Source: Burhinus oedicnemus (lineage: Eukaryota > Chordata > Aves > Charadriiformes > Burhinidae). From it: a stretch of 64,000 bases of DNA. The stretch's first letter is position 1. Every line of letters begins with the position of its first letter. Shown here one piece after another: positions 24,101-37,900 of the stretch. The position numbers and the translations under genes are program-made. The DNA lies in NCBI GenBank assembly GCA_008921705.1, contig VFFE01007066.1, positions 753,574-817,573 on the forward strand, read 5' to 3'. The notes beneath the pieces are model-generated. The model was not told the origin of the DNA and made no database searches. It saw nothing but the letters and a program-made list of their open reading frames with translations.

Positions 24101-27100
24101 TGCTGCATTTGAGCAAGTCATCCACATAAGCTGGTTATAGCTCCCCAAAACTCTATTTCAGAGACTCCAAACAGAATTCTTCCTCTAGTCTAATCTCCTG
24201 TGATCATAGATCACGCAGTATCTGCAAGGACAGCCAGCAACTGCTTTCTGAAAAGCCTGTTTTATCACTATTTCATTTTACAGCAAAATGTAATCACTCA
24301 ACTCTGTCAAGCTTCCTTGGGCCTGCAAAGTGCCCAGCCAAGTGAAAACCCAGACAAAAGTGCAAGCCAAACGAAAAACCTTGCCATGCCCCATATGGAT
24401 TGAAGAACAGAAAAAGAGAAATGGTAGGTATGTAAAAAAGGAAGGTGCTTGTTTACAGGATATGCAGTCATTTATATTTAGCAGCTAAATGTTCCATGCT
24501 GCTGGTGAAAGGCAAGGAGGGAAATGAAGCAGCTGTCAGATAGGTTAACCACCAACTTTCATCTGCAGTTTCAGTACGGCTGGGCAGCTGTTTCTGGGAA
24601 ACTATGCTAGGATGCAAAATAGGCAAGAAACCCCCTAATTGTTTGTTACTTCATCCCAAAGAACAAGAAACAAGCACTGCTGCCTTTCGTCTAAATAAGA
24701 TCTACTAAAAGGTAATATTTACCTCTTCATGTCTTGGAGCTCACTTTGCACCTTGATAAGTGTCTTTTTTTGAAGAAACCAAATAAATGAAGAAAGAGAC
24801 TCTATTGTAATTTCAGAGCTGGATCAAAAACAATACAACACAGTTCTTTCAGAATAAAATAACACTTTTATCTTTATCATTTGACAGAAGTTCTTTTCCA
24901 TTACAAGCCAAAATGCTGGAAACCCAGTGTCCCGTATGAGAAGCAAGAGATCTCCTTCTCCTTTTCTAAACTATTCAAAAAAAATCCTGACATTTGTATC
25001 GCCCTCCTCCTAGCTATTCAGTTACATATGATTAAGCCATTCGATTTACTGGAAGGACAACTGGAGCTACAAAACCTCGTAGACTTAAGAAACCTTTCTT
25101 TAGATTTCTTGTGGCTCTTGGAGACAAATATGCCAGATAAACCTCTGGGTTCATGAAAAATGCATTTGCTATACAAGGTTGGTCTGAAACAACATGTTAT
25201 TTTCAGAAACTATGCAAATTCAACAAAAAACCATGCAATGATCAGAGAAAGTGCTGGGAGGTTTCTGTACTATATCTGTCTGTTCTATATGAATACAATA
25301 GTTAAAACACCATAAAATTTCCCCTCTCTTGCATATGCAATTATTTGTGGGAGTAACTAGATCTAATAGATCTGTAAAGTATTACAGACAGAAATGATGG
25401 TACAAAAAGTAAGGGTTAAAACTAGGAAGCTAGCTCTTTATAGCCAAATGCCTGTGAAGTTTATTTGAATTGTTTCTTACCCTTGTCCCAACACTGCACA
25501 GGTTTTTACATGTGCTTTGCCTTGTTCTATAGACAGCAATGGAGATATTCCACTAAGTTAAGTGTCTGCATCCGTCTCTGCAGTTTCTTTTGCTTTCTAG
25601 CACTAAAGACTGATCACCATCTCCCTCATCCCACAGACCAATACTGTGTGTTTCTCAATGGGTCATTTAAACAAAATATTCCAGTTTCACCAATGGAAAA
25701 TAAGAATGAGGCTGACTACAGCACCATATAACCACCACCCTGACTCTGACAGTAATCAAACCCACGTGCCCAGGGAAGAGCATCACACGAGGGGAAGCCT
25801 TTACTGATGCTTTCCCCAGAGCACTCCCAAGCCCCATCAGTTTGCAAGCCAGGGACCAACTGAGGTTTAGAATCTGAGTGCACAGCTATAAAACTAAATG
25901 GGGAGAATGCAGATTTGGAAAGCTCAGGGACCCCTCCTTGGCTTACCTCACTGCAATTTTGGCAGGTCTGTTTATCATTATGTGATCTAGATAGCCATCA
26001 TCTTAGGCTCTCTTTTGTGTTCACAAGTTTAAAAAAAAAAAAAGAAAAAAGAAAAGAGCATCTTATTTCCTTGACGTGGAAGGATACATGAATTAACCAG
26101 GATTCAAGGAAGTTTGAAGTGATTATTCCCTGTATTCTTAAAAGATGTGCATTCAGATGCTTTGAAAGATTCATCTCCCAGGATCATGTTCTCAGCCTTC
26201 GTGTCACTGAATTCATTTATGTAAATGACACACATGTGTCCCAAGAACAGAAAAGAATAATCCAAAGCCTAAATAACGCCTCAAAAAGGATGAGAGTTAG
26301 CTCACTGCAACAGAAAGCAACCCCAACTGTGGTCAACAGGGACTGTTCCTTCAGCTTCACCAGGAGCTAGATCAGGCTTTGGAAGAAGATAATACTGTCT
26401 GTTAGAGAAGCACCGCTGGTCTGGACAGCAGTCATAATCCTGACCATGACTGAGGGAAGGAGATCCCAACCCGTAACACCAGTAGCTGTTTCATTTTAGG
26501 CTCCAGGCTGAGCATTTTCATGCTATATCGAACATGAACAGAGCTCTGGGACCCGCAATGGGCTTGTATTAGTTTTCCAGACAAGGTTTACGTTGCTGGC
26601 TTTAAACTGTAAAAGCTCTTGATGATTTGGGGCTTAGTCATAAAGCAGAGATTCCCCAAGCAGCCTCCTTGCTGTGTCCCCTGAAAGTGGAAAGATATGC
26701 TGGGAATGAAGTTGCTGCATAAGAACCGTGACACAAATGCCCATGGGTGCCATTGTGTGTTATCATTCCAGCTACACTACAAATATATTTTACAATTATT
26801 TTTTTCTAAAGAAGGTGAACTGAGGAATATAAAATGATTAGATGTGTGTTTTGACTACTTATTTATAAAAAAAAAACAAAATGGAGAAAACCTACAAAAA
26901 ATGTTTGCTAAAGATTTTTCTTTGTTAATAAAAATACAAAATGGAAGATGTATTAAGATGCATTAGTTTTGTTTTGGTTTACCAGTCTCCCTTCCAAAGA
27001 ACCAAGCAAGTGGAGCAATAAATGAAAAACTTCTAAAAAAAAACCAACCCAAACCCAGGAATATTGCAAAATGAGTAATATTTCAAGGCAAGCATTCTAC

Positions 27101-27558
27101 ATCATTACATTTTCAGGGAAGCCTGAGGGAGGAAATAACGCACACTGAAATGAATTCCTTTTCATGAACTATATGATAAAAATTACTCTGCAGGAGATGA
27201 TCTTCATGCCAACTGATTGGAGGCGAGGGGTAGGGAAGAGAAGGAAGATGCAAGTCTCATGAAATTTTACCAGTAGCTAATTAAATACACGGCTTCTAAT
27301 TTTTAGTATCATGGACTTCAGGTAGATGATTTATTACACCAATGTAAAAAAAACCCCAAACCCCAAACAAGGAAAAAAATAAATCCTTTTCTGTAGGTAA
27401 AAAAAATACTCACTGATACTCACTAATTTTCAACAATCCTAACAAACTCTGGCTGTATGGAGTAGCTCGTTCTTTCTACCAATACCAGAAAATGTAGAAG
27501 GCTGAAGAGGAAACAAAAGTTAAACCAATCCATTTAAAAATACAGTACTGTGACAGAT

Positions 27559-27564
27559 TTTATT
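27559..27564 (-). terminator. alternative distal polyadenylation signal
   Basis: A second minus-strand AATAAA, about 1.18 kb after the FGD3 stop, embedded in AT-rich sequence next to AATTAAAT. It would give a longer 3' UTR if the proximal signal is skipped. It could equally be chance in this AT-rich region. Confidence 0.25.
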
Positions 27565-27637
27565 TAATTTTTATCAGTACTACATGCTTACTACCACTAG
27601 GAACAGACATGCCTTTTTTTTGTTATTTGTGGGGGGT

Positions 27638-27668
27638 TTGTTTGTTTGGTTTTGTTTTGTTTTGTTTT
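27638..27668. repeat. GTTTT / GTTT simple repeat
   Basis: Short T-rich array of GTTTG and GTTTT units, AAAAC-rich on the FGD3 strand and beyond the proposed polyadenylation site. Confidence 0.7.
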
Positions 27669-28007
27669 TTAAACCTATATTAAATGTTGACCTAAAACTT
27701 GCTGTGCCTTGGAAATCTGGCTCAGGAGTTGACTGCATGAATTTTTATTTAAATAGATAAGCACTTAAGTTTGAAAATAAGACAAATACAGGTGAAACAG
27801 GAAAATTAAATTACAAATTGAGTTCATACAAATATCTCTTATTCTATGCACTAAATCCTGTTCATTAGCTGAGATATTTTAAAAATTCTTAAAATACGTA
27901 TGAAACATTATTTACAAATTATATAAATAAATCCTAGGTCATTTTTAAATTAACCAATACAACAAAAAAGTCACCTTTTTGTACTGTGTGTACTAAAAAT
28001 GTTCTTG

Positions 28008-28013
28008 TTTATT
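28008..28013 (-). terminator. candidate polyadenylation signal of FGD3
   Basis: The first AATAAA on the minus strand after the FGD3 stop codon, about 730 nt downstream. Cleavage would be expected near 27980-27998. A further AATAAA lies at 27559-27564 and could serve a longer transcript. The downstream sequence is only weakly GT-rich. Confidence 0.45.
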
Positions 28014-28741
28014 GATCATAACCCAGTTTGCAGTATAAAACGTTTGTTCACTTACATCAAAATGGGTTCAAATAGAAGGAAGGAAGGTATTGGTTTCAAA
28101 AGAAAATAAAACAATATTATAAATGCTTAAGTCAATGAGGCTTCTTAATGTTCTTTTCTGCACAGATTGCAGTCATTTTTAGAAGTCCCTTCTACAGTAT
28201 TTGTCTTGTGAGCAGGTCATCTCAAAATAGCAGAGACATAGTTTTAGCAAAGGGAAAATATTCAGTACGTTGCTCACACTTCACAAAGACCTTTTACCAG
28301 GAGGGAAAAGACAGAGAACGGAATGTCATGGCCAGCACAAGCCTTTACAACATTTAACTTAAAAGGCAGCATTATAGAACTAATCACAGACTATACACAT
28401 CCTCCACTGAACAGCAATCAAAAGGACTAGAAAATATACATTTAGGAAAACAAGAGACGGATAGTTTTTCATTACCTTTGTTAAAATTAATGCTTTTCTC
28501 CTTGTCTTTTGTTTTAAAACCAGCATCGACACCACCAACAACTACAACTACCTTTTCCTTCAACATAATATATGCCAGGTAACTACTGTATGTGAGAAAT
28601 GTACAATAACAGGAGAGAAACCACTGAATTTCCTATGCAGACACATGAAGATATAAAGCCATACAGATTCCAAAGTGCCATGAATACCAAATTCAAGTGA
28701 TGGTTTATAGCATGTAGGAAAGGAAATAAATGGAACTTGCT
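28008..28741 (-). other. FGD3: FGD3 3' UTR (probable extent)
   Basis: This AT-rich sequence follows the TAG stop and contains no further coding homology. The lower limit is set by the first AATAAA on the minus strand, so the true cleavage site may be slightly lower, or much lower if a later signal is used. No cDNA evidence is available here. Confidence 0.55.
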
Positions 28742-28966
28742 CTATGGGTTGCTGAGCCCTTCAGCGGTATCTTCAGTTTCACCTTTGGCTGCTTTGGTGA
28801 GAATTTCCATCCATTTCATCTGCAGTTCTTCATCTTCTGCACTGAAATATAGAGTTTGCTGGGACTGGCAAAGCTTAAAAACATGCTTCACTTCAAACTT
28901 CTCACCAGAACCTGGTAAACTGACTTCATATCCAGGCAGAGGAACAGGACGTGGGCTCCGTCCATC
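28742..28966 (-). CDS. FGD3: FGD3 terminal coding exon (end of PH2 and stop)
   Basis: The coding part is 225 nt: 74 codons and TAG. It opens with [20 protein letters not shown] and continues to [20 protein letters not shown] and [14 protein letters not shown], where the Trp is the PH2 C-terminal helix tryptophan, then a short acidic tail ending in GLSNP. The acceptor is ctttcttctttag. The tail is shorter than the human one as I recall it. Confidence 0.96.
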   Translation of the reverse strand, partial: DGRSPRPVPLPGYEVSLPGSGEKFEVKHVFKLCQSQQTLYFSAEDEELQMKWMEILTKAAKGETEDTAEGLSNP

Positions 28967-31900
28967 CTAAAGAAGAAAGAACGAATGTAAAAATCCAGCA
29001 ACAAATGGTATTTGAAATGGGAGGAGCGGGGGTATACTGCGCAGGGAGGAAAGATTTCCTCTCAATGGGATTAAACAAACTTTTGTTTCAAACAGTTCAG
29101 AACTTGCTTTGAAGTAGTAAAATGTAACTGGAGATGCATTACTCTACACCCGAGACAGGGTCACCAGGCACATGCTCAGGCTAGGCAGTTACACCACAAC
29201 TCTCATCAAACCAGTGTCTTGGTGTTTGCCACGGGCTGACAATCCCTCTGTGCCAGAGGCACAGCCTGCTGTGCTGCCCACATGGCCAACACGCACGCAG
29301 ACGCTTCAGCACACACATGAACACGGCTCCAGAGCACACGTGCATTCGGCTCCTCGTTCAGTAATGTACTTAGAAAACAGAGAAGAGGCAATATTGACTG
29401 CTTAACTTAAAACAATAAAAGGCAATGACTTATTGGTGCTTTATTCTTATTCAACAGATTCTCTTTTGAAGTAAGAATCACAGAATCCTAGAATCGTCTA
29501 GGTTGGAAGGGACCTTTAAGATCATTGAGTCCAACCATCAACCTAACACTGCCAAAACCACCACTAAACCATGTCCCTCAGCACCACGTCTGCTCGTCTG
29601 TTAAATACCTCCAGGGATGGCGACTCCACCACTGCCCTGGGCAGCCTGTTCCAATGTTTGACAACCCTTTCAGTGAAGAAATTTTTCCTAATATCCACTC
29701 TAAACCTCCCCTGGAGCAACTTGAGGCCATTACCTTTTGTTGTATTGCTTGTTACTTGGGAGAAGAGACCGACCCCCACCTGGCCACAGCCTCCTTTCAG
29801 GTAGTTGTAGAGAGCGATAAGGTCTCCCCTCAGCCTCCTTTTCTTCAGACTGAGAATATGGATCCAGCAGTGGCATGGCTGGGGATTTTAATGTAATTTC
29901 ACATAACTTAGGCATGTTGCCTTTTACAAAAAAACCTTTGCATTAGGTACAGACAATACGATCCAGCTGAAAATAGTGCGGTATAGTCCCTTTTGACCCT
30001 CATGGGACATTTGTAAGATTGGTTTGAAGCAGACAAATAAGCAGAGTTGGACACTAAGAGACACAAAGACAACTATACCAGGGAAGAGACTTTGAAATAA
30101 AAGACAATTTCAGATTTTAAATCAAACAGTGAATCTTCTCAGAAGGTCTTGGGTTATTTACGATGCCTTTCAGAGTTGTCAAGGAATTTGAAGCTCAGAT
30201 TCTTGAACATCCTTTAGAGGCCAGATTAACTCACAGATCTAAGGAGCGATACAGCTCTCTGGCAGTCACATCTTGAGCATCAACCAACTCCTCTACTAAG
30301 CTCTCAGGAAAGGCATAATTTGGCAAGGCCATGACCAAGCAGCTCGTTTCAACTGATGTCAGCAAAGCATTTTCAAAGGCGGGTCCTCAAACTGAAGTCT
30401 AAACCACACAGGCATCAAGCATCCGTAAGAAGCCATCGCCTCTTGTAGCAGCTACCTGTGTAGCAGCCTACTCAAGGTCAATGCCTCATACCAAAGTTAA
30501 CAAGGCATCCCACAAAGAGGTGGCAAAGTCATTCTTTTGTCACCCCATACTGAATGCAGATGACTTAGTAAACCTGGAAGGGGGCCACAGCTCTGAGAAC
30601 AATGGCAAAAAAATTTACTTTTCTAACAATTAGACTAATGTAATTCAAATTTCGGAACTGCTCACATCAATGTAAACACATACATTAAGGGGCAAAAAAT
30701 ACACAGTCAAAAATGTGTCTACACATTTTATTAAATCAATACAGGTTTCCTGATTTATTAATCTGCTACTTGTTATTGTTATGCAAAAATGCCAGTGTCC
30801 ATCTGCTTGAAGACCAAGCACTGTTCAAGGAGATTTACATCAACTTTGGGTCAAACACTAAAGAATTCAGTCCTTATTTGAGCGCAAGTCATTGTGTTAA
30901 AAGCAGCATACAACTTCCTGCTCCTGACACCGCAGCCACATCTGTACAACAGGGAGGTCTTGCACATGCAGGTCTGAACTGGCACCCACAGCGTGGCTCT
31001 AGACCTGCATATGTGGCAGTGCTAAAGAAAGCAAATACGGGACTGATGAACACAAAATGCACAACAGCACATGCAAGCTCAACCATGCCTGCTTCACTGA
31101 TATTGTTTTAGAAAAACAGAAACTAAGACTTGTCATACATAAAAGTGCAGGTTGCCCATGACAATGAAAAATAGTATCATTTGTAGCCAAGAAGCACAGC
31201 GTAAAAGCAAACTGATGTTTGAATTGTACATGTTACACCTACCCAACGCATGCAGACACAGGCAAATTAAGCAGACTGCCTTTGGTCTTGCTTCCTCCCT
31301 TTTCTTAACATGATGCCTTTGCCACTTTCTCTGTACCTGCCTGATCCAAAAGGAAGGGATTTAAATTATCTGTGAAAAGCTGCACTCCTGACAGTTGAAG
31401 GTGAAGCACTCAGCCTCCAGCCACAGCACACACCCAGACCACATCTCTCTGTGGGACCATGAGCATCTCTGGGTTTCCTCTGGCACTGAGCCCTCCCCTC
31501 CTACCTGGAGTCCAACAAATCCAAGGGCTGTTCTGCACCCACGAGGAATTTGGGCCCTACATCAAGCATGTAACTGGATTTACAAGAGAGGTAAATGTCA
31601 TATTCCATTTTTAAGAGCCTACTGGATTTGGCTGGTTGAATATTTTTTTTTTAAATATTTCTGTATGCAACATACCAGGGTTGCACGGTATCAGTATGTC
31701 ATGAAACCAAACTACCCGGTACTGAGAAGGGCTTCCCTGTAGAGTTCGCTTCAATCATTTTCCTGAGATAGTGATACACAAAAATCTACAAAAATATTGT
31801 CAGTAATCACAAGCATTGTGCACTCATCCTGACTCTAAGGAGCATAATATGAATGTGTTATCTACCTAGGTAATTATGGCAGCATTTATTTATTGCTCTA

Positions 31901-34900
31901 TTACAGCCATTTCAACACCCAGGGTTTACGATTTGGGAATGGATAGCTCAGTTCCACCACACAGGCAGCTCCATTTCATGCACCCCTCCGTACACACATC
32001 CCTCTTGCACCATGCATCTCTTGGCAGCACATAGACTCTCTTACACAAATACAGAGGACAACAGTTACACGCTGATGGACCACTATCATTCTTCCCTACT
32101 GCTTTTGAGTAGGCTTAGAAAATCCCTGGTTTTCCACCCAAACTCCTCTCTCTACCCACTTATGATCTAGTCCCAACCTTGCACAAATTGTTGGGAGACT
32201 CCTGTGACACGATGGCGTGCCAAGATGCAAAAGCTCTGCAGGACCATGAAAAAGGACAGGCAGAGTTTTGTGCAGGGCCAATTAAAGCGTCACTTAAATG
32301 GGGCCAACAGACAAGCCACAAAAATACTTCTCTAAAATCCTGAGCTCAACTTTAAACTCAGCTACTGCCTTATTTTCTAGGAGTAAATCCCATTTAAATG
32401 ATGAATTTATAAAGCAAAATTTTCTCATGGATCACACCTGGTAATTATTATATACACTAGCTCTCACTACACCAGATTTACCCTCTTTATTTCTCCAAAA
32501 TTCATTACTTCTCTAGCTAGCTGGGATTCCTTAATTCTGCATTTCTCAATCAGGTGTAAGTTAATGGCAGAGCTCTGGAGGTACTCGCACATTTTACAAG
32601 GCCAATGGGGGCAGAAGCTCCAGGTGGAGCCCTTAGAAAGACAGACCAATTTCTATAAAACTGCTGATCCCTAAGCTTGAGGTGGTCTTTGCTTATAAGC
32701 AAACTCTTACAATTCCACTCAGATAAATATGACAAACAGCTGCACAAACGCCATCTCAGTTTGAGGACAGGTAAAATTGGTATGATTTCCATACCTAAAT
32801 AAGCTGTGAATTTTATCCTCATGCATAAAGCCTTATGCAAGACTTAAACCATGAACACTCAGGGGATTAATTCATTCTCCTGGAACAAAGATCTAAAGCA
32901 AAAGAGCAGTTTTCTTGCTATTTTAAAGCCTGCAAGTCATACTTCCATTTGCACTGGCATCCCTTCTTCAGTGTGAGGGCCGGGGGTGCAGAGGACGAAA
33001 GCTGTCAGGGCTTTTACTGTATCAGAAGCTCCAGATTCAGCTTGGTTTAATCCTTCTTCCCAAGAGACAAACTATGCTTTCTGTTCTTTTCAAAAATAAT
33101 CCCCCGACTTTCAAACTCCTACAGTCATGCTTCACTTGGTCTGTGTTTCAAGACCTTTAATACCATTGTTGGCAATATTATTCCCAAAAAGCACCTCTTC
33201 TTTTCGGCACTGAAATGCTTCTTTGCAGGCCTGAAGAGGTTTGCGAGATGCATTGAGATGGCTGTACAAAACAAAACAATGCCTGGGAAAATAACATTCA
33301 AGCACGTGAGTGGTTCCTGACTGATTCCAGACACAGGGCCACCAGGAAAGCTCTGGAAGAGATTTTTGTCAGAAGTCTAGTGTTTACTATGTAAACCAGA
33401 ACTAACCAAAACGTTGGGTTAGTATCAAGGAATGGGATTTGCTTTGTCATTTTTTCTTCAGTTGGATGAAAACTGAAGAAACCATATGAGTGGGAATGGT
33501 AGGCCCTTGAAGAAGGGACTCTGGTTTGTCGTTTATAGTCTCAGCTTGCAACTGCTGATGCCTGAGAGTAAATCCTGGCTTGCTTATTGAATGTAAGATA
33601 GATCAACCTTGCCATGTATGCTTTCTTGCCACTTTATTGAGAGATTTATCTCAGACCTGAAATAATCGAGGACACTAACCACCAAATTTAACTGTCATAA
33701 AATCGACAATCAGAGCCAAAGGCACCCTTTTCCCCTAAAATACAGGTTCTTACTAATAGTATCAACAGAGGCTCAACATCAAATTTGGCAGGACATGGAG
33801 CAAAGAATGTAGCATCTGAAGCACAGAAGCTCCTCCAGCTTCCAACTCCGGCTTTGCACAACTGTCAGGAGGGGGCCTGGAGAACGGAGCATCGTTCTGT
33901 GCAATACATACAGCTGGTTTATGTCCCATGGGTTATTACTTGTGCTGTCCTGAGACAATCGGTTGGGCATCAGGAGAAATTCCTTTCTAGGCCATACCAT
34001 GTAAGAGGTGTTGCTTCCTCTCAACTCCTTGTTCCAGTCACCTCTTAGATGACATACGTTGTTCTCCCTCCATTCCCACTTTCCTTCCCCAAGCTTGCCT
34101 GCGCGAGACACTCTGGCTTGGTTTGCATGGGACCCAGGGCTTGCACTGGTCCATTGCTGAGACACAGCTTTCCCATTCATTGAAGTTTCGCAGCGAAGCC
34201 ATTCTCTCTGCTTTGCTTTTTAAAGCTTTTTTCCTTGCCCCAGACCGACTCCAGAGAGATCTAAAGACTGGGTTTGTTGCATTCATTTTCGCGCTTTGTC
34301 TGAGACCGTTTGCTTTTTTCAACTTGTAATTTCAGTCATGCATTTCCTGTTGACAAGGAGGGGAGCCAGGCAGCTCGCTGCCCCCAGGATAAATTGGAAG
34401 CTTACCCAGTGTGGGGTTTGAATCCAGATGAAGCCAAGTGGGCTGCGTCTGGAGCTCCAAATTCAAGCTTTCAGTCTCTCAAGCACTATGCTTAAAACAC
34501 TACACACATGTGTTTAAAACCAGAGGTGTTCTTGCTGGCAAGCAGCAAAATGAACACGCTTCTAAGGACACCGTGTACTTCTTGTCGAATAGTTGCTACG
34601 GGGCAAGCTTTACTTTGAATAGCTTTATAAAATCATGGGTGATATTTAGTTCGCAGACTGTTCCTAGCTACAGCCATACAAACTGAGGCTAATAAAAAGC
34701 AAACCATTCATATCACTACAATTACAGCAGGGTAGGCAGGTAGCCTGAATTTGGACCCATTTCTTCTCCTATCCCACCCAGGAGATAAAACAAAGCTGTA
34801 TGTAAATGTGTCAATTGCCAAATACAAAATTGGATACGGAGATCTCATTTCAGCATTGTCATTCTTTATCTTCAGCTAAGGAAGCATGACTGATATTTCC

Positions 34901-37900
34901 ATTTTGGCATTCTATCTTGGATATAGATATTTCTATTACTTGACTTTCATCACACGCAAATGCTAGTTAGCTTCAATAGAACACTTTAAAAAAACCCAAA
35001 TGCTTACCACAGTAGTTATTTCAAGTAAAGATAAAAATCACATGATGCTACGACAAGGAGCTTTACCAAACACAGTCCATTTTTCAGGCTGGAGAACACC
35101 TACATTTCCACAAATTCCTCCACCCTCTCAACCAAGAACTAGGTTTAAAAAAAAAGAAAAGTTTGAACTAGCAATTGCAATATTCAGACTGCTTCATAGC
35201 TCTACACATTTTACAGGAAAGTGCTTTCCCTCATGACAGGGTAATAAAACTTTTGAATATACCTCTCTGAAACCTCTAAAAACCCCAAAATATAACCAAA
35301 TTATCCTTGTTTTGTCCTTTTTTGTAAAAAAATGGAAAAGAAAAGATATGAGTTTAAACATTTGCTTATAAACATATTAGCAGTAACTACAGATAACAAG
35401 GAAATCTGAAATCTCTGAGGCTTTGTGCTATATTCAGAATACCAAGTTCATTTTTGTTGTTGAAACCAAGCCAAATCCTTTGACCTATTTCTCAGCTTGA
35501 CATATTTAAACTTATGTGGGGGGTTTTTTTTGCTGTGTGTTAACCCTCCTGAATGTCATTTTACCTGGCTACTTCCTTGCAGATACAGAACAAGAGGTTC
35601 AGTCTTGGGGATGGTCACCCACATTTTGTACCAAGTCTTTCCCTTTTCAAGGAACTGGAGGTAGCTGCTGAAGAGGCTGTTCTCAGCTGCTAAGATGCTT
35701 TGCTTCTGGATGAAGGAAAAAAAAGAAAAAAGAAAAAAAGGAAAGAAAAAAGGAGCTGTTTCCTCCATTAATGCTTACATGGGCAAAATACTTAGAATTA
35801 AGCATAAAGTATACTGAAGTTGTCTAGAGTCAAATAATACTGTAGGGCAAACGCTGGAGAGCCCATAACTGAACAAAAGTTTAATCGTTATTATATACCA
35901 CGAAGAAATAGCACAATTCCATGTAATAGAGGCAGATGCTGAATGACTGTTCCCAGCAGATGTGAAGTTAAATTCCACCTCTGCCAAGTAAATTGAGAAT
36001 GGCAATTAAGATGATGCAGCTAGTTTCTTGCTCAGTGAAGTAGGCTGGGAGATGATTTCAAATTAATGAAAAAGGTGTATTAACAGACACTCTTGCGCAT
36101 GGATGCAGAGAGATGCAAGCCAAATCAGAGAGCACTAGGGCAAAAAAAGATTGAAAGAAATTTTTGTCTTTTGATGGCAAACAAAGAAAAAAATTCCTGT
36201 TCCCATTAGACTTTGCACAGAAGTCTCCCGGGGATTTCTGGCATCTGCTAATAACATTTGTAAAGTGGCAATCTCCTTGGCTACTATTAAGCTTCTTGAG
36301 AAAGTTTAATGTAAATAGGAGGGAAAGAAAAAGACCGGCTCTGATCTTTCTTTTAAACACTTACTTTCTCACATTTTACCTGATCCTTTGAAGATTTAGC
36401 ACAAGGCTAGAAGCCTGAGCATATGAGGGAAAAATGACTCTTTTCTTTGGGTTTTTACAGCTTTCTGCTGTAATCTGCTTTCTGAAGTAAAGCCATAGCT
36501 CACATTTCACTGGTTTGCTTTTTGGCTTTTCAGATTAACAGAGCTCTTGGCTGGGTAGGTGCAGCTTCTCACTTTACTGGCAAACAGCTCTGCTGAAACA
36601 GTGCTGTGAAGTTTATCATGAGATACCACAGACTACACTGATGCATATTAAGTGCTCATCATCTGCAGGCACAGCTGTAGCATACACTGGAAGTTTTTGA
36701 TGGTATCAAGCTCCGCATCCAGAATCTTCTCTGCACTCAGAAGACACGGTCGTTCAGGGAAGGCCAATGTGCATTTGTAGCTGTACCCCACCTTGTATTT
36801 CTGAGATTCTGGATGTGTCTGGGTACAAAGCTGACAAAGCACCTGAGCAGCAGAGTTCACTCTGGTACATAGTGCTAGTGTAATTTTAGCTGTGTAGGTA
36901 CATTTAGTAGCCTGGAAAGAAATATGACATGCTGGGAAGCAGAGCAGGGCAGGGTCTAAGAAGACCATTTGAGGAAGCATTTATTACAGGAGCTCTGGAT
37001 GTGCACTGACAGGTTTACATTTCTTGCTCAGAGTCTACCTCTTTTCCACATACTTTGGTTCTGATGAGGAGTATAAGAAGGCTGGGAGGCAGTCTGATGG
37101 TTCTGAGGGGTGGCTTCCAGAAAGATGTTTTTCAAGGTAAGATGTTTTTCAGTGTAGGCTGCAACTGCTCCCCAATTTCCCATGCAGTGCTCAAAGCAGG
37201 ATGGTGTATGTCAGCATATCAGGGGGGAAGGGTGATTTGCGATGAAGTTCTCAGTGTTTCAGTGGCTCTTTCAAGAATCTGATGTACCCTCAGAAGATGT
37301 GTCCCTGTGGGTCCACTTTCAATTGAGATGAATGTCCTCTTTTACATATGCAGTGGCTTCTGGCTGTATTTCACAGGTAAAATAAATAAAAACCTTTTCT
37401 TCAAGGTGGCCCATGAAAAGCACGGCATGTAATGGTACTCACAGCTCTGCCCGTAGTCTAAAAAAAGCACCGGTAAGAGAAGGTTCAGTTGTTGTGGGTG
37501 AGGATAAAACAGATCAGTTTTGCCAATATGTTTCTTGTTCATGTAAAAAATAAGGGTAGGATGTGCCGCTACCATGGTATAAAGCTTGGTGACATCTGTG
37601 GCACTTGTGAAGCAGTAGCATAATTTGTGGAAGTCAGGTCTTGGAGAAAAGAGTCTGCATTATAGCAGGTTTGAGAAAGTTTCAGTGAATCCTGATAGTC
37701 TTTCAGAAGAATGCCATGCTTTTGCACAATCAACTAACAAAAAATTTGTTTCAGTGATATTCTGACAGGATGTAGAATAAGGAGTGCAAAATATCTTCTA
37801 TACGGAGTTATTTTGCCAAGTTTTGCCAATAATTATTGTGCACAACTCAAGATTGGAAATGTACCATAATAAAAATGTCAGAAGTTTTTCCTCTTTTTTG

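Larger units (their letters stand above)
21176..28007. other. intergenic flank 3' of FGD3, no gene seen
   Basis: AT-rich sequence without supported genes. It holds A-rich runs at 26030-26055 and GTTTT pentamers at about 27638-27668. Reading frames are short and interrupted. Confidence 0.5.

Noticed and set aside
30713..31111. 132-codon plus-strand frame in intron 13
   Set aside because: No recognisable motif and no promoter or splice context.
33779..34180. 133-codon minus-strand frame in intron 13
   Set aside because: No domain, overlapping open frames on the plus strand, and exons 13 and 14 join in phase without it.
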